Source: Flavimaricola marinus (GTDB lineage Bacteria; Pseudomonadota; Alphaproteobacteria; Rhodobacterales; Rhodobacteraceae). From it: a stretch of DNA of 64,000 bases. The translations under genes were made by a program, and so were the position numbers. Numbering within the stretch: position 1 is the stretch's first letter; the number at the start of each line of letters is the position of its first letter. A model generated the notes under the pieces. The model had not been told where the DNA came from, searched no databases, and was given only the letters and a program-made list of their open reading frames with translations. Where the stretch lies: the NCBI RefSeq assembly GCF_900184895.1, contig NZ_FXZK01000001.1, positions 558,001-622,000 of the forward strand, given 5' to 3'. Positions 24,267 to 33,753 of the stretch are shown here, one piece after another.

Positions 24267-26572
24267 CAGGTGAACCGGTTGTCGCGCGGGAATCCTCGCG
24301 GTGCCATCCGGCCGGCACTGGCGCGCTTGGCCAAATACTCGCCCAGTTCGGATTCGGTGCGGGTGCGGCCTGCGGGATCGTGCCAACTCAGACCATTGGC
24401 CAGGGTGAAGGTCGTCGCATCGGACAGACCGCCATCCTTGTACTTCTGCAACCTGACACCCTTGCCGCGGCCCATCTCGGGCAGCTCGTCGAGGGGGAAG
24501 ACCAGCACTTTCCTGTTCTCGCCCACCACGGCCACATGATCGCCGTCGACCGCATGGCAGACACGGGCGACCACGCCGTCCTTGACGTTGAGCACCTGCT
24601 TGCCGGCGCGGGTCTGGGCGATCACATCGGCCTCGGGCACGATGAACCCGTCGCCCGCCGAAGAGGCGACCAACAGCTTGCCCTCGGGGCGGTGAATGAA
24701 CAGCGCCACGATCTGCGCCTCGTTGGGCAGGTCGATCATCAGGCGCAACGGCTCGCCCATGCCGCGGCCCCCCGGCAGGTTGGCGGCGACCACGGTATAG
24801 AACCGGCCGTTGGTGCCGAACACCAACAGCTTGTCGGTGGTTTCGGCATGGAACAGGAAGCGGCCCTTGTCGCCGTCCTTGAACTTCAACTCGCGGTCCA
24901 GCGGGATATGGCCGGTCATCGCCCGGACCCAGCCCATTTCCGAGCAGACCACGGTGATCGGCTCGCGCTCGATCATCAGCTCCAGCGGCACTTCGGCCAC
25001 CTCGCCGCCCTCGGCAAAGGTGGTGCGACGGGCACCGCCCTCGCTGCCGCGGCCAAAGAGCTTGCGGGTCTCGCGGAGCTGTTCGGCGATCGTCTTCCAC
25101 TGGATATCGGGGCTGTCGAGCAGGTCTTCCAACCCGGCACGTTCGGCCATCAGGGCGTCGCGCTCGGAGATCAGCTCCATCTCCTCAAGGCGGCGCAAGC
25201 TGCGCAGGCGCATGTTGAGGATTGCCTCGGCCTGCACCTCGGTCAATTCGCCGTCGCCCTTGGCGGGCAGCGGCGAGACATAGTCGTTCTCGTCCGTGGC
25301 ACGCACGAAATCGCGGCCCCAGACCTCGGCCATCAGCGCCTCTTTCGGGGCGTCGTCATAGCGGATGATGTCGATCACCCGGTCGAGGTTGAGGAAGGCG
25401 ATGATAAAGCCTTCGAGCACTTCGAGCCGGTGGTCGATCTTGTCCATCCGGTGCTGCGAGCGGCGCAAGAGCACGTCGCGGCGGTGGTCGAGGAAGGCGC
25501 GCAGCACTTCCTTGAGCGAACAGACCTTGGGCGTCAGCCCGTCGATCAGCACGTTCATGTTCAGGCTGAACCGGGTTTCCAGATCGGAATTCTTGAACAG
25601 CATCCCCATCAGCAGATCGGGGTCCACAGTGCGCGACCGCGGCTCAAGGACCACCCGGATGTCGTCGGCACTCTCGTCGCGGACATCGGCCAGCAGCGGC
25701 ACCTTCTTGGTCTGGATCACCTCGGCGAGCCGTTCGATCAGCTTGGATTTCTGCACCTGATATGGGATCTCGGTGACAACGATCTGCCACTGGCCCTTGC
25801 CCAGTTCCTCCTTCTCCCACCGGGCGCGAAGACGGATGGAGCCGCGGCCCGTGCGGTAGGCCTCCGCGATATTGGCAGGCGGCTCGACGATCACGCCACC
25901 GGTCGGGAAATCCGGGCCGGGAATATAGTTGAGAAGGGTCTCGTCGCGAGCCTCCGGGGTCTTGATCAGATGCAGGCAGGCGTCGATCAATTCGTGCAGG
26001 TTGTGCGGCGGAATATTGGTCGCCATGCCCACCGCGATCCCGCTGGAACCATTGGCGAGCAGGTTCGGAAAGGTCGCGGGCAGCACCGAGGGTTCTTCGA
26101 GGCGGCCATCATAATTGGGGCGGAAATCGACGGCATTCTCCGACAGCCCTTCGAGCAGCGCCTCGGCGGCGGCGGTCATCCGGGCTTCGGTATAGCGCGA
26201 GGCCGCCGGGTTATCGCCGTCGATATTGCCGAAATTGCCCTGCCCGTCGACCAGAGGATAGCGGACGTTGAAATCCTGCGCGAGCCGGGCCATCGCATCA
26301 TAGATCGCCGCATCGCCGTGGGGGTGGAAATCGCCCATCGTGTCGCCGCTGATCTTGGCGGATTTCAGGAATCCCCCGGTCGGAGACAGGCGCAGCCGGC
26401 TCATCGCATAAAGGATGCGGCGGTGCACCGGCTTCAGACCATCACGGGCGTCGGGCAGCGCCCGGTTCATGATGGTCGACAGGGCATAGGTCAAATAGCG
26501 CTCGCCAATGGCGCGGCGGAGCGGTTCGACCGGGTTCATATCTGGCAATTCGGTGTCGGGTGTGTCTGACAT
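24266..26572 (-). CDS. parC: DNA topoisomerase IV subunit A
   Basis: 768 residues from [18 protein letters not shown]. The catalytic Tyr127 lies in [13 protein letters not shown]. The quinolone-determining loop reads [13 protein letters not shown], so the position of E. coli Ser80 is Ala88 and that of Glu84 is Asp92. C-terminal beta-pinwheel repeats follow (about 510-760). The shorter C-terminal domain and DAAIYD motif favour ParC over GyrA. The frame continues upstream to 26719 without a credible start. It heads a four-gene overlapping set. Confidence 0.93.
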   Translation of the reverse strand: MSDTPDTELPDMNPVEPLRRAIGERYLTYALSTIMNRALPDARDGLKPVHRRILYAMSRLRLSPTGGFLKSAKISGDTMGDFHPHGDAAIYDAMARLAQDFNVRYPLVDGQGNFGNIDGDNPAASRYTEARMTAAAEALLEGLSENAVDFRPNYDGRLEEPSVLPATFPNLLANGSSGIAVGMATNIPPHNLHELIDACLHLIKTPEARDETLLNYIPGPDFPTGGVIVEPPANIAEAYRTGRGSIRLRARWEKEELGKGQWQIVVTEIPYQVQKSKLIERLAEVIQTKKVPLLADVRDESADDIRVVLEPRSRTVDPDLLMGMLFKNSDLETRFSLNMNVLIDGLTPKVCSLKEVLRAFLDHRRDVLLRRSQHRMDKIDHRLEVLEGFIIAFLNLDRVIDIIRYDDAPKEALMAEVWGRDFVRATDENDYVSPLPAKGDGELTEVQAEAILNMRLRSLRRLEEMELISERDALMAERAGLEDLLDSPDIQWKTIAEQLRETRKLFGRGSEGGARRTTFAEGGEVAEVPLELMIEREPITVVCSEMGWVRAMTGHIPLDRELKFKDGDKGRFLFHAETTDKLLVFGTNGRFYTVVAANLPGGRGMGEPLRLMIDLPNEAQIVALFIHRPEGKLLVASSAGDGFIVPEADVIAQTRAGKQVLNVKDGVVARVCHAVDGDHVAVVGENRKVLVFPLDELPEMGRGKGVRLQKYKDGGLSDATTFTLANGLSWHDPAGRTRTESELGEYLAKRASAGRMAPRGFPRDNRFT

Positions 26573-26823
26573 GGCAAACCGATACAACGGGGCGTCGCAG
26601 AGGTCTAGAGTCCGAACGGCCTTGCCATCAGGACAACGGCCCCGCCGAGGGCAAAGCACCCGGCGCAACCGGGGCCATTCCATCCGCGACAGATACAAGT
26701 TGTTGCATAAGAGACCCAAAGCGGTTTGAAGATCGCGGTTTTTCCCCGTCCAAATTGCGAAGAATTTGATATAGTGTGTAGACGGCGACCAAATCAGACG
26801 ATTCCGATCCGGGGATATACACA
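26573..26823. promoter_or_regulatory. Divergent parC / SH3-protein intergenic region
   Basis: 251 bases between two divergent starts with no gene visible. The half next to the SH3 gene (26720-26790) is AT-rich for this genome and holds TATAGT at 26770, but no -35 box at a proper distance was found. It presumably contains both promoters. Confidence 0.35.
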
Positions 26824-27378
26824 GTGCGTAGCTTTATCTTGTTGACCTTCTTGTTTCTCGGCCTTGGCTTCTACGAGCTGTCAGGCGGGAGCGACTTTGT
26901 GCCCGAGACACGGGCCTCGGCCTCCGTGGCCGAAGTCGACACCACGCCCCTGCCCGCACCCGAGATCGTGACCCGCGCCGAAGACGACACCATCGCCAGC
27001 GTCAATGCCCTGCCCGGCGTGCCGGAGCGGCTGGCACAGCCCCTGGTCACCGCCTCCGCCGAGGTCGAGGCCGCCGAACAGGCCGTTGCCGACGCCATCG
27101 CCGCGGCCCTGGCCGAACCGGCCCCCGCCGCCACCACGCCGGAGCCGGTCTTGGCGTCCCTCGCGACACCGAGCACGCAGAGCGTCGATCAACGGTTCGT
27201 CGATGCGACCTCGCTGAACGTGCGCTCCGGCCCGTCGACCAACGACCGGGTTCTCACGAAGCTCGATCAGAACGCGCCGGTGATCGTGCTCTCCGAGCTG
27301 ACCGACGGCTGGGCGCTGGTGCGGATCGGCAGCGATGGCACCGAAGGCTGGGTCGCCGCCCGTTTCCTGACCCAGTAA
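26824..27378 (+). CDS. Exported bacterial SH3 (SH3b) domain protein
   Basis: 184 residues from a GTG with GGGGA upstream. There is an N-terminal hydrophobic anchor or signal (about 2-20) and a long Ala/Pro/Glu-rich linker (about 25-120). The C-terminal SH3b domain (about 128-184) contains [19 protein letters not shown] and [22 protein letters not shown]3b domains bind cell-wall peptides, so a periplasmic peptidoglycan-linked role is likely. It is transcribed divergently from parC. Confidence 0.8.
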   Translation: MRSFILLTFLFLGLGFYELSGGSDFVPETRASASVAEVDTTPLPAPEIVTRAEDDTIASVNALPGVPERLAQPLVTASAEVEAAEQAVADAIAAALAEPAPAATTPEPVLASLATPSTQSVDQRFVDATSLNVRSGPSTNDRVLTKLDQNAPVIVLSELTDGWALVRIGSDGTEGWVAARFLTQ

Positions 27379-27446
27379 GGGCAATTGCGGGCGCGGCCCA
27401 TTGCGCCTAGACCTTGGGAAAACCCAAGCGGCGACGGTCTACCCTG

Positions 27447-28268
27447 ATGAAATCCATATTGATCACCGGCTGCTCCAGCGGCATCGGCTATGACGCCGCC
27501 CACGGGATGCGGGCCAAGGGCTGGCGGGTCTTTGCCGCCTGCCGCAAACGCGAGGATTGCGACCGGCTCGCCGCGGAAGGCTTCGACAGCCCGCTGATCG
27601 ACTACACCAATTCCGAAAGCCTCGTCACCGGGCTCACCGAAGTGCTCGAGGCGACGGGGGGCACGCTCGACGCGCTGTTCAACAATGGCGCCTTCGCCAT
27701 GGCCGGGGCGGTCGAGGACATCCCGCGCGACGGGCTGCGGGCGATCTTCGAGACCAACCTGTTCGGGGTTCACGAACTGACGACGCTGGTGATCCCGGTG
27801 ATGCGGGCGCAGGGGCATGGGCGGATCGTGCAAAACTCCTCGATACTGGGGCTGGTCGCCTACGAATGGCGGGGCGCCTACGTGGCCACGAAATTCGCGC
27901 TCGAAGGGCTGACCGACGTGCTGCGGCTGGAAATGCGGGGCAGCAATATCGACGTGGTGCTGATCGAACCGGGGCCGATCGCCTCCAAGATCCGGATCAA
28001 CTCGATACCGCATTTCGAACGCTGGATCGATTGGAAGAATTCGGCCCGGCGGGCGCGTTATGAAAAGCTGATGCACCGGCTCTACGAAGACGGCGGGCCG
28101 GACACGTTCCAGCTCGAACCGTCTGCGGTCACGGCAAAGCTCTACCGGGCGGTGACGGCGAAACGACCAAAGGCGCGATACTATGTCACGACGCCGACCT
28201 ATGTCTTTGGGAACCTTCGCAGGCTCCTGTCGACGCGGGCGCTGGACTGGCTGCTGTCGCGCGGCTAG
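27447..28268 (+). CDS. Short-chain dehydrogenase/reductase (SDR)
   Basis: 273 residues from the ATG at 27447; a TTG 33 bases upstream is less likely. The cofactor motif is TGCSSGIG, the NNGA motif is at about residue 83, the catalytic Ser lies in QNSSILG, and the YVATK motif gives Tyr and Lys. The C-terminal extension resembles classical SDRs of the retinol or 17-beta-hydroxysteroid dehydrogenase type. The substrate is unknown. Confidence 0.88.
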   Translation: MKSILITGCSSGIGYDAAHGMRAKGWRVFAACRKREDCDRLAAEGFDSPLIDYTNSESLVTGLTEVLEATGGTLDALFNNGAFAMAGAVEDIPRDGLRAIFETNLFGVHELTTLVIPVMRAQGHGRIVQNSSILGLVAYEWRGAYVATKFALEGLTDVLRLEMRGSNIDVVLIEPGPIASKIRINSIPHFERWIDWKNSARRARYEKLMHRLYEDGGPDTFQLEPSAVTAKLYRAVTAKRPKARYYVTTPTYVFGNLRRLLSTRALDWLLSRG

Positions 28269-28331
28269 GGCGGGCTCGCCCTTTCCTTTGCGGCGCAGCC
28301 TGCTACATGGGGCGGACAGCGGTCAAAAGGA

Positions 28332-28550
28332 ATGCCTGCCATGATGCAAGATCCCCTGTTCATCCTCGTCCTCGTCGCCTGCCTGATCGTGGCGGGCATC
28401 CTGCTTCTGGGGATCGGCGGCTTCGGCAAAGGCGGCGAATTCAACCGCAAGAACGCCAACAAGATCATGCGCTACCGGATCGGAGCACAGTTCATCGCAA
28501 TCCTGCTGATCCTGTTCTACGTCTGGATGCGGCGCGACACCGGCGTCTGA
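28332..28550 (+). CDS. Twin-transmembrane, HIG1-like small protein
   Basis: 72 residues with two membrane spans (about 7-29 and 49-64) joined by a short loop with GEFNRKNANKIMRYRIGAQ. This loop is the signature of HIG1-domain proteins, which associate with respiratory complexes III/IV in mitochondria and alphaproteobacteria. The role here is inferred from family only. It precedes the adenosyltransferase gene by 25 bases, so co-transcription is likely. Confidence 0.75.
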   Translation: MPAMMQDPLFILVLVACLIVAGILLLGIGGFGKGGEFNRKNANKIMRYRIGAQFIAILLILFYVWMRRDTGV

Positions 28551-28575
28551 CCCCCAACTGACAAGAGGCCCAAGC

Positions 28576-29148
28576 ATGGTTGTCCTGAACAAGATCTACA
28601 CCCGCACCGGCGACGGCGGCGACACGGCACTCGGCAACGGAACGCGGGTGGCCAAGCACGCGCTGCGGGTCACCGCCTACGGCACGGTCGACGAAACCAA
28701 CTCTGTCGTCGGGCTGGCGCGGCTGCACGCCAGCGGCGACATGGACGATCAACTCGCGATGATTCAGAACGATCTGTTCGACCTCGGGGCCGATCTCTGC
28801 CGGCCCGAAATGGCCAAGGATCAGGAGGCGGGCTACCCGGTGCTGCGGATGAGCGACGGACAGGTCGACCGGCTGGAGCGCGAAATCGACGCGATGAACG
28901 GCAACCTCACACCGCTGAAGAGCTTCGTTTTGCCCGGCGGGTCGGCACTGGCCGCGCATCTGCACCAATGTCGGACGGTCAGCCGGCGAGCCGAACGGCT
29001 CGTGGTCGAGCTCGCCACGATGGAAGAGGTCAACCAGGCGGCGGTCAAATACCTCAATCGGCTCTCCGACTGGTTCTTCGTCGCCTCGCGGATGGCGAAT
29101 GACAACGGCAAGGCCGACGTGCTCTGGGTGCCCGGCGCAAACCGTTAG
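28576..29148 (+). CDS. ATP:cob(I)alamin adenosyltransferase, PduO type
   Basis: 190 residues. The ATP-binding N-terminus KIYTRTGDGGDTALGNG and the later segments HQCRTVSRRAER and VKYLNRLSDWFFVASR are diagnostic of the PduO/MMAB family. The enzyme makes adenosylcobalamin from cob(I)alamin. That cofactor is needed by methylmalonyl- and ethylmalonyl-CoA mutases, fitting the mcd gene and the cobalamin operon in this window. It lies directly after a HIG1-like gene. Confidence 0.93.
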   Translation: MVVLNKIYTRTGDGGDTALGNGTRVAKHALRVTAYGTVDETNSVVGLARLHASGDMDDQLAMIQNDLFDLGADLCRPEMAKDQEAGYPVLRMSDGQVDRLEREIDAMNGNLTPLKSFVLPGGSALAAHLHQCRTVSRRAERLVVELATMEEVNQAAVKYLNRLSDWFFVASRMANDNGKADVLWVPGANR

Positions 29149-29183
29149 AGTCCACGTCCGGCGGGCCCGCCCGACGCACCCCT

Positions 29184-29229
29184 CTTCTTTGGGTCAAAAA
29201 TATCCCGGGGTCCGGGGCAGCGCCCCGGG
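29184..29229 (+). repeat. Dispersed repeat family A, copy 1
   Basis: Begins CTTCTTTGGGTC, two variable bases, then AAATATCCCGGGG, followed by a GC stem (CCGGGG-CAG-CGCCCCGG region). It lies between the convergent adenosyltransferase and rnhA genes, where its hairpin could aid termination. Confidence 0.75.
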
Positions 29230-29243
29230 TCTGACCGCGCAAA

Positions 29244-29696
29244 CTAGGCCTTGAACGGCGCCATGCCCTGCCGGGCCAACTCATCGGCGCGCTCGTTCTC
29301 GGGATGGCCGGCGTGGCCCTTGACCCATTCCCATGTCACGGTGTGACGGGCGGCGGCGGCCTCCAGCCTGCGCCACAGATCCTCGTTCTTGACCGGCTTG
29401 TTGGTCGAGGTCTTCCAGCCGCGGCGCTTCCAGCCGGCAATCCATTCGGTGATGCCGCCCTTCACATAGGCGCTGTCGGTCACGATCGTGATGGCGCTCG
29501 GCTTGCTGAGCGATTCCAGAGCGTTGATCGCCCCCAAAAGCTCCATGCGGTTGTTGGTGGTATGGGCCTCGCCGCCGGACAACGGGCGCTCCTTGACCAC
29601 CGTGTCACCCTCGCGGGCAATCAGCAGGGCGCCCCAGCCTCCGGGGCCGGGGTTGCCGGAACAGGCCCCGTCTGTATAGGCGAACAACTCGGGCAT
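29244..29696 (-). CDS. rnhA: Ribonuclease HI
   Basis: 150 residues. The active-site acids are visible: Asp8 in [17 protein letters not shown], Glu in [12 protein letters not shown], Asp in [12 protein letters not shown], and Asp near the C-terminus in [11 protein letters not shown]. The enzyme removes RNA from RNA-DNA hybrids. The start abuts the stop of the upstream methyltransferase gene with no gap, so it is the last gene of a minus-strand operon. Confidence 0.97.
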   Translation of the reverse strand: MPELFAYTDGACSGNPGPGGWGALLIAREGDTVVKERPLSGGEAHTTNNRMELLGAINALESLSKPSAITIVTDSAYVKGGITEWIAGWKRRGWKTSTNKPVKNEDLWRRLEAAAARHTVTWEWVKGHAGHPENERADELARQGMAPFKA

Positions 29697-30293
29697 TCAG
29701 GGCAACTTTCGGGCGTTCAGGATGACAAAGGGATCGACGGTTCCGGCCAGTCCGGCTTCGCGGCCCTCGCGGGTATCGGTCACTTGCAGCCCGGCGGCGC
29801 TGACCAGCGCCTCCAGCTCGGGGACCGAGACATAGGTGTAGTGGCGGCCCAGCGCATCGCGGGCCTCGCCCTCGCCGGTCTTCATGCCGATGTGGAACAC
29901 TCCGCCCGGGCGCAAGGCACGAGCCAGCGCGGCCAGATAGCGGGGCAGATCGGCGCGCGGCGCATGAAGCAGGCTGAAATTGGCCCAGACGCCGTCATAG
30001 ACCGCCTCGCCCGCGATGTCGTCGAAGGTCGCCAGACGGGCGCCGATATCGTGCGTGGCATTGGCAAGGGCGACCATCTCCGGGCTCGCATCTACCGGAT
30101 CGGGGCGCAGGCCGGCGGCACGCATATGCGCCGAGGCCGTGGCCGGGCCACAGCCCAGATCGAGCACTTTGGCCGCTTCTGGCAGGCTCTCGATGAAACG
30201 GGTCAGTTCCGCGCCCGGAGCGTCGGTGCGGGTCAGAGCGGCATAGTCCTCCGCCTTCGCGGCATAGGCCGCCAATGTCCGGGCATCCGGCAT
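29697..30293 (-). CDS. Class I SAM-dependent methyltransferase
   Basis: 198 residues. The SAM-binding motif I is VLDLGCGPATASAHM, followed by the acidic residue in DPVDASPEMVALA. A motif-IV-like segment is DGVWANFSLLHAPRADLP. It belongs to the broad Methyltransf_11/25 group; the substrate is unknown. Adjacent without gaps to DUF3429 upstream and rnhA downstream. Confidence 0.85.
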   Translation of the reverse strand: MPDARTLAAYAAKAEDYAALTRTDAPGAELTRFIESLPEAAKVLDLGCGPATASAHMRAAGLRPDPVDASPEMVALANATHDIGARLATFDDIAGEAVYDGVWANFSLLHAPRADLPRYLAALARALRPGGVFHIGMKTGEGEARDALGRHYTYVSVPELEALVSAAGLQVTDTREGREAGLAGTVDPFVILNARKLP

Positions 30294-30743
30294 TCAGAAC
30301 GCCACCGGCAACAGGCACAGGACCACGATGGCCGTGAGGCCGATCCGCAGGCTCATCCACCACGACGGCGCCATGCCGAGCCGCCAGAAATGCCAATCCA
30401 GCGCCAGAAGGCCCAGAAAGCCGAAAATCAGGTTCGTCGCCGCCGTCACCGGGCCGCCCCCGGTCATGAAGAAGGCCCAAAGGGCGGGGATCACCGACAG
30501 CACATAGCCCGTCGCCGCCGGCCGGCCCTCGGCCTTTGCGGCAAAGCCCCAAAGCACGCCCGACATGAACGACAGGATCACCGAGCCGTAGAACAGCTGC
30601 ACATAGGGGCCGACGAAACGCGCCCCCAGACCGCCCGCAACCGGCCCCGCCAAATCCGGGCGCATCGTGCTGATCGCGCCCCAGACGAAGGGGATCAGGC
30701 CAGCGAGGCCCAGCAACAGTGGAGCGGTCGGAATTCGTGTCAT
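30294..30743 (-). CDS. DUF3429 membrane protein
   Basis: 149 residues with four to five hydrophobic helices. The conserved DUF3429 features are PLLLGLAGLIPFVWGA near the start, YGSVILSFMSGVLWGF in the middle and ALDWHFWRLG near residue 119. The function is unknown. It is preceded by a family B repeat 30 bases before its ATG and followed directly by the methyltransferase gene. Confidence 0.8.
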   Translation of the reverse strand: MTRIPTAPLLLGLAGLIPFVWGAISTMRPDLAGPVAGGLGARFVGPYVQLFYGSVILSFMSGVLWGFAAKAEGRPAATGYVLSVIPALWAFFMTGGGPVTAATNLIFGFLGLLALDWHFWRLGMAPSWWMSLRIGLTAIVVLCLLPVAF

Positions 30744-30773
30744 GAGCCAGCCCTTTTCAGAGCCGTAGCACTA

Positions 30774-30803
30774 GAGTTTTTTTGCCAAGATGAAAAGGGG
30801 ACG
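30774..30803 (-). repeat. Dispersed repeat family B, copy 1
   Basis: On the minus strand reads CCCCTTTTCATCTTGGCA followed by AAAAAACTC. It lies 30 bases upstream of the DUF3429 start codon, in the same orientation as the gene. Near-identical to the copy at 45235-45259. Confidence 0.65.
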
Positions 30804-30842
30804 GCAGCCCGTTTGCCCGCACCGCCGCGCCTTTTGAACAGG

Positions 30843-31457
30843 CTAGGCACGCTCCAGCGCAAGCCGGGTCGCGAGGGCGGCAAAAACCGCGGCAAAGCTG
30901 CGGTTCATCCACGCCATCGCCCGCTCGCTGCCAAGGATCAGATCGCGGACAGAGGCCGCGAACACCCCGTAGACCGCGAAAACGACGAAGGTCATCGCCA
31001 TGAAGACCGCCCCCATCAGCACCATCTCTGCGGTCGCTGTCGCCGCATCGCCGCTCAGGAAGGGCGGCAGCAGCGCCAGAAAGAAGATCGACAGTTTCGG
31101 GTTCAGAATGTTGATCAGGGCCCCCCGCCGGGCGATGATCCAGCCCGGATCGGCGGTGCGGGTGGCGCTGACCGCCAGTGCCCCGCCCGAGCGAAGCGCA
31201 CCGTAAGCGAGCCACAGCAGGTAGCCGACCCCGGCGAACTTTACCAGATTGAACAACAGAGCCGAGGTGTGCAGCACCGCCGCCAGCCCGAGGGTCGCCG
31301 CCAGAAGGTGCGGCACGATGCCGATGGTGCAGCCGAACGCCGCAGCCACCGCCGCCCGGCGCCCCTGCCCCAGCCCGAGCGCCAGCGTATAGAGCACGCC
31401 TGTGCCGGGGATCAGCACGACGATCAGGGCGGTGATGAGGAATTGGGCGGATAGCAT
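30843..31457 (-). CDS. LysE/RhtB family amino-acid exporter
   Basis: 204 residues with about six membrane spans. The LysE signature near the start is VLIPGTGVLYTLALGLGQGR, followed by FGCTIGIVPHLLAATLGLAA. Later the family segment NILNPKLSIFFLALLPPFL lies at about residue 113. A GGAG ribosome-binding site precedes the ATG. The family exports amino acids or homoserine lactones; the substrate here is unknown. It lies between ispH and DUF3429. Confidence 0.9.
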   Translation of the reverse strand: MLSAQFLITALIVVLIPGTGVLYTLALGLGQGRRAAVAAAFGCTIGIVPHLLAATLGLAAVLHTSALLFNLVKFAGVGYLLWLAYGALRSGGALAVSATRTADPGWIIARRGALINILNPKLSIFFLALLPPFLSGDAATATAEMVLMGAVFMAMTFVVFAVYGVFAASVRDLILGSERAMAWMNRSFAAVFAALATRLALERA

Positions 31458-31559
31458 GGGTCGCTCCTTTCGCGGCCCTTTGGGCCGTTGGTGTGACTGC
31501 AGGGCCGCGTGATCGCTTGCGCCAGGCGGGTGGACCCGCCCAGCGGGTGACCCCGCCCG

Positions 31560-32510
31560 TCAGGCAGGTTCGCGCAACACGCGCGGCACTTTGAATTCCA
31601 CGTTCTCTTCGGCGGTCACCACAGGTTCGACGGTCACGTCGAACCTTGCCTTGAAGGCGTCGATCACCTCGTTGATCAGCACTTCGGGGGCCGAGGCTCC
31701 GGCGGTGATCCCCATCGAGCCGATCCCCTCCAGCGCCCGCCAGTCGATATCGGTGGCCCGCTGCACCAGCTGGGCATAGCCGCAGCCTGCCCGCGCCCCG
31801 ACCTCGACCAAGCGCCGCGAGTTCGACGAATTCGGCGCGCCGACCACCAGCATCGCGTCGCATTTCGGGGCCATCGCCTTGACCGCCTCCTGACGGTTGG
31901 TCGTGGCGTAGCAGATGTCTTCCTTGTGGGGGCCGACGATCTGCGGAAACCGGGCGTTCAGGGCGGCCACGATATCGGCGGTGTCATCCACGCTCAACGT
32001 CGTCTGGGTCACAAAGGCCAGCCGCGACGGATCGCGCACCTCGACCTGCGCCACGTCCTCGACGGTTTCGACCAAGAGCACCTCGCCCTCGGGCAACTGG
32101 CCCATTGTGCCGATCGTCTCGGGGTGGCCGGCGTGGCCGATCATGATCATCTGCAGTCCGGCTTCGGCGTGGCGGGCGGCTTCGATATGCACCTTGCTCA
32201 CCAGCGGACAAGTCGCGTCGACATAGACCATTTGCCGGGCCTCCGCCGCCTGCGGCACCGATTTCGGCACGCCATGCGCCGAAAAGATCACCGGGCGATC
32301 GGGCGGACATTCGTCGAGTTCTTCGACAAACACAGCCCCCTTGGCGCGCAGATCGTCGACCACGAACTTGTTGTGCACGATCTCGTGACGCACGTAGACG
32401 GGCGCCCCCCATTTCTCGATCGCCATCTCAACGATCTTGATGGCCCGGTCCACGCCCGCACAAAACCCGCGAGGGGCGGCGAGGTAGAGGGTCAGAGGCG
32501 GCTTTGACAT
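31560..32510 (-). CDS. ispH: 4-hydroxy-3-methylbut-2-enyl diphosphate reductase
   Basis: 316 residues from the ATG at 32510. Three cysteines hold the 4Fe-4S cluster: Cys14 or so in [13 protein letters not shown], one in [11 protein letters not shown] and one in [13 protein letters not shown]. The ligand-binding SxN motif is in [15 protein letters not shown]. IspH makes IPP and DMAPP in the last step of the MEP isoprenoid pathway. The longer frame to 32810 reads through the divergent promoter and is rejected. It heads the minus-strand run to rnhA. Confidence 0.97.
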   Translation of the reverse strand: MSKPPLTLYLAAPRGFCAGVDRAIKIVEMAIEKWGAPVYVRHEIVHNKFVVDDLRAKGAVFVEELDECPPDRPVIFSAHGVPKSVPQAAEARQMVYVDATCPLVSKVHIEAARHAEAGLQMIMIGHAGHPETIGTMGQLPEGEVLLVETVEDVAQVEVRDPSRLAFVTQTTLSVDDTADIVAALNARFPQIVGPHKEDICYATTNRQEAVKAMAPKCDAMLVVGAPNSSNSRRLVEVGARAGCGYAQLVQRATDIDWRALEGIGSMGITAGASAPEVLINEVIDAFKARFDVTVEPVVTAEENVEFKVPRVLREPA

Positions 32511-32627
32511 CAAAATTCTCCGGTCAGGGTCAGACCCAAATCTAGGTGAGCGGGGGGGCAACGTCCACCCGGTCGGCGCAGGATGCGGGCGGTTGATCTG
32601 CCCAATACGGCATCGTATGGTCATCCT

Positions 32628-33176
32628 ATGACAGATCGCCGCACGCTCACCCCGCAGGATTGGATCGACGCCGCCTTTCGGGCGCTTACCGACGAGGGGC
32701 CCAAGGGCATCCGGGCCGAGGCTCTGGCGCGGAGCCTTCAGGTCTCCAAGGGGTCGTTCTACTGGCATTTTGCCGATGTCCCCGCGCTGAAATCCGCAAT
32801 GCTGGCCCATTGGGAGGCCGCCGCCACCGACGAGATCGCGGGCGAAGCCGACGCCTCGCCGCCTGCCGACCGGATCCGGCGCTTTGTCGAGGCCGCGACG
32901 GCCGATGACCCCGATGCATATGGCGGACGCGCCGCCGAGCCTGCCCTGCGCGAATGGGGCCGGGCCGATCCGGCGGCGGCCGAGGCGCTGGCCCGCGTCG
33001 AATCCCGGCGGTTGGGATACCTCAAGGACCTGATGCTCGCCGCCAACGCCAAGCAGCCGGGCCGCGCCGCGCGTTTGCTATACGCCGCGCTGATCGGGAT
33101 GGAGGCCCTGCCCCGGCAAGACGCCGAGGACACCCGCAAGGATCTGACGCTGCTGCTCAAGAGACTGCTCCCTTAG
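32628..33176 (+). CDS. TetR/AcrR family transcriptional regulator
   Basis: 182 residues from the ATG at 32628. The N-terminal helix-turn-helix is [20 protein letters not shown], followed by [16 protein letters not shown]. The ligand-binding domain is not specific to a known subfamily. It is divergent from ispH and convergent with the DUF1772 gene, which it overlaps by 20 bases. The target is unknown. Confidence 0.88.
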   Translation: MTDRRTLTPQDWIDAAFRALTDEGPKGIRAEALARSLQVSKGSFYWHFADVPALKSAMLAHWEAAATDEIAGEADASPPADRIRRFVEAATADDPDAYGGRAAEPALREWGRADPAAAEALARVESRRLGYLKDLMLAANAKQPGRAARLLYAALIGMEALPRQDAEDTRKDLTLLLKRLLP

Positions 33177-33669
33177 CGCCCGCCAATCGGTATAGCCCGA
33201 CAGCAGCCAGCAACAGCGCCACCCCAGAGAGCGCCGCGCGGATCTGGTTGATCGGCTGCCATGCCTGCGAATAGGTCGTCCAGATCACGCGGGCTTCGTC
33301 TTCGGAGGCGGGCACCGGGGTCGCGCCCAAAGCCTCGTTCATCGGAATGAAGGACAGGATGGTAAAGATCATCCCGCCCCCCAGATAGACCAGCCCCGCC
33401 GCCAGCAACCAGCCCGCCGCACCGCGCGCCTGCGCGGCATAGGCCAGCGCCGCTGCGGCAAGGAGCACGAAGGGTGTGCCAAAGAAGGCGGGCGCGAAGA
33501 CCGCATTGCGCACGCTGGCATTCATCGCCTGCATCGCCGCCATCGCCACGCGCGGGTCGGCCGCATCAAGGCCCCACATGGTCGAGCAGACCCAGGCGTA
33601 GAAGAACCCGAATATGGCGCCTGCGAACAATACGCCCAGCATTGTCATCCCGATCGCTGCCTGTCTCAT
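33157..33669 (-). CDS. DUF1772 membrane protein
   Basis: 170 residues from the ATG at 33669, which has GGAGGGCG upstream. Four hydrophobic helices alternate with the typical DUF1772 features MQAMNASVRNAVFAPAFFGT and NEALGATP. Relatives include anthrone oxygenase-like proteins and many uncharacterised membrane proteins. It is divergent from a TetR gene, with two operator-like palindromes between, so it is probably the target of that repressor. Confidence 0.8.
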   Translation of the reverse strand: MRQAAIGMTMLGVLFAGAIFGFFYAWVCSTMWGLDAADPRVAMAAMQAMNASVRNAVFAPAFFGTPFVLLAAAALAYAAQARGAAGWLLAAGLVYLGGGMIFTILSFIPMNEALGATPVPASEDEARVIWTTYSQAWQPINQIRAALSGVALLLAAVGLYRLAGAKGAVS

Positions 33670-33685
33670 CTCGCCCTCCAAAATC

Positions 33686-33729
33686 CGTAATTCCAATTAC
33701 GCCTTGCGCTATCCGTAATCATGGTTACG
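33686..33729. promoter_or_regulatory. Tandem palindromic operators, likely TetR sites
   Basis: Two 16-base palindromes share the frame CGTAA-N6-TTACG. The first, at 33686-33701, is perfect apart from its central two bases. The second, at 33714-33729, has one mismatched pair. Their centres are 28 bases apart. They fill the 84-base gap between the divergent DUF1772 and TetR genes and are the natural binding sites of that TetR repressor. Confidence 0.8.
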
Positions 33730-33753
33730 TTTTCTGTCAACACCGGAGTCGCC

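Noticed and set aside
26755-26775. Sigma-70 promoter TTGCGA with TATAGT before the SH3 gene
   Set aside because: The boxes are only 9 bases apart, far short of the usual 16-18.
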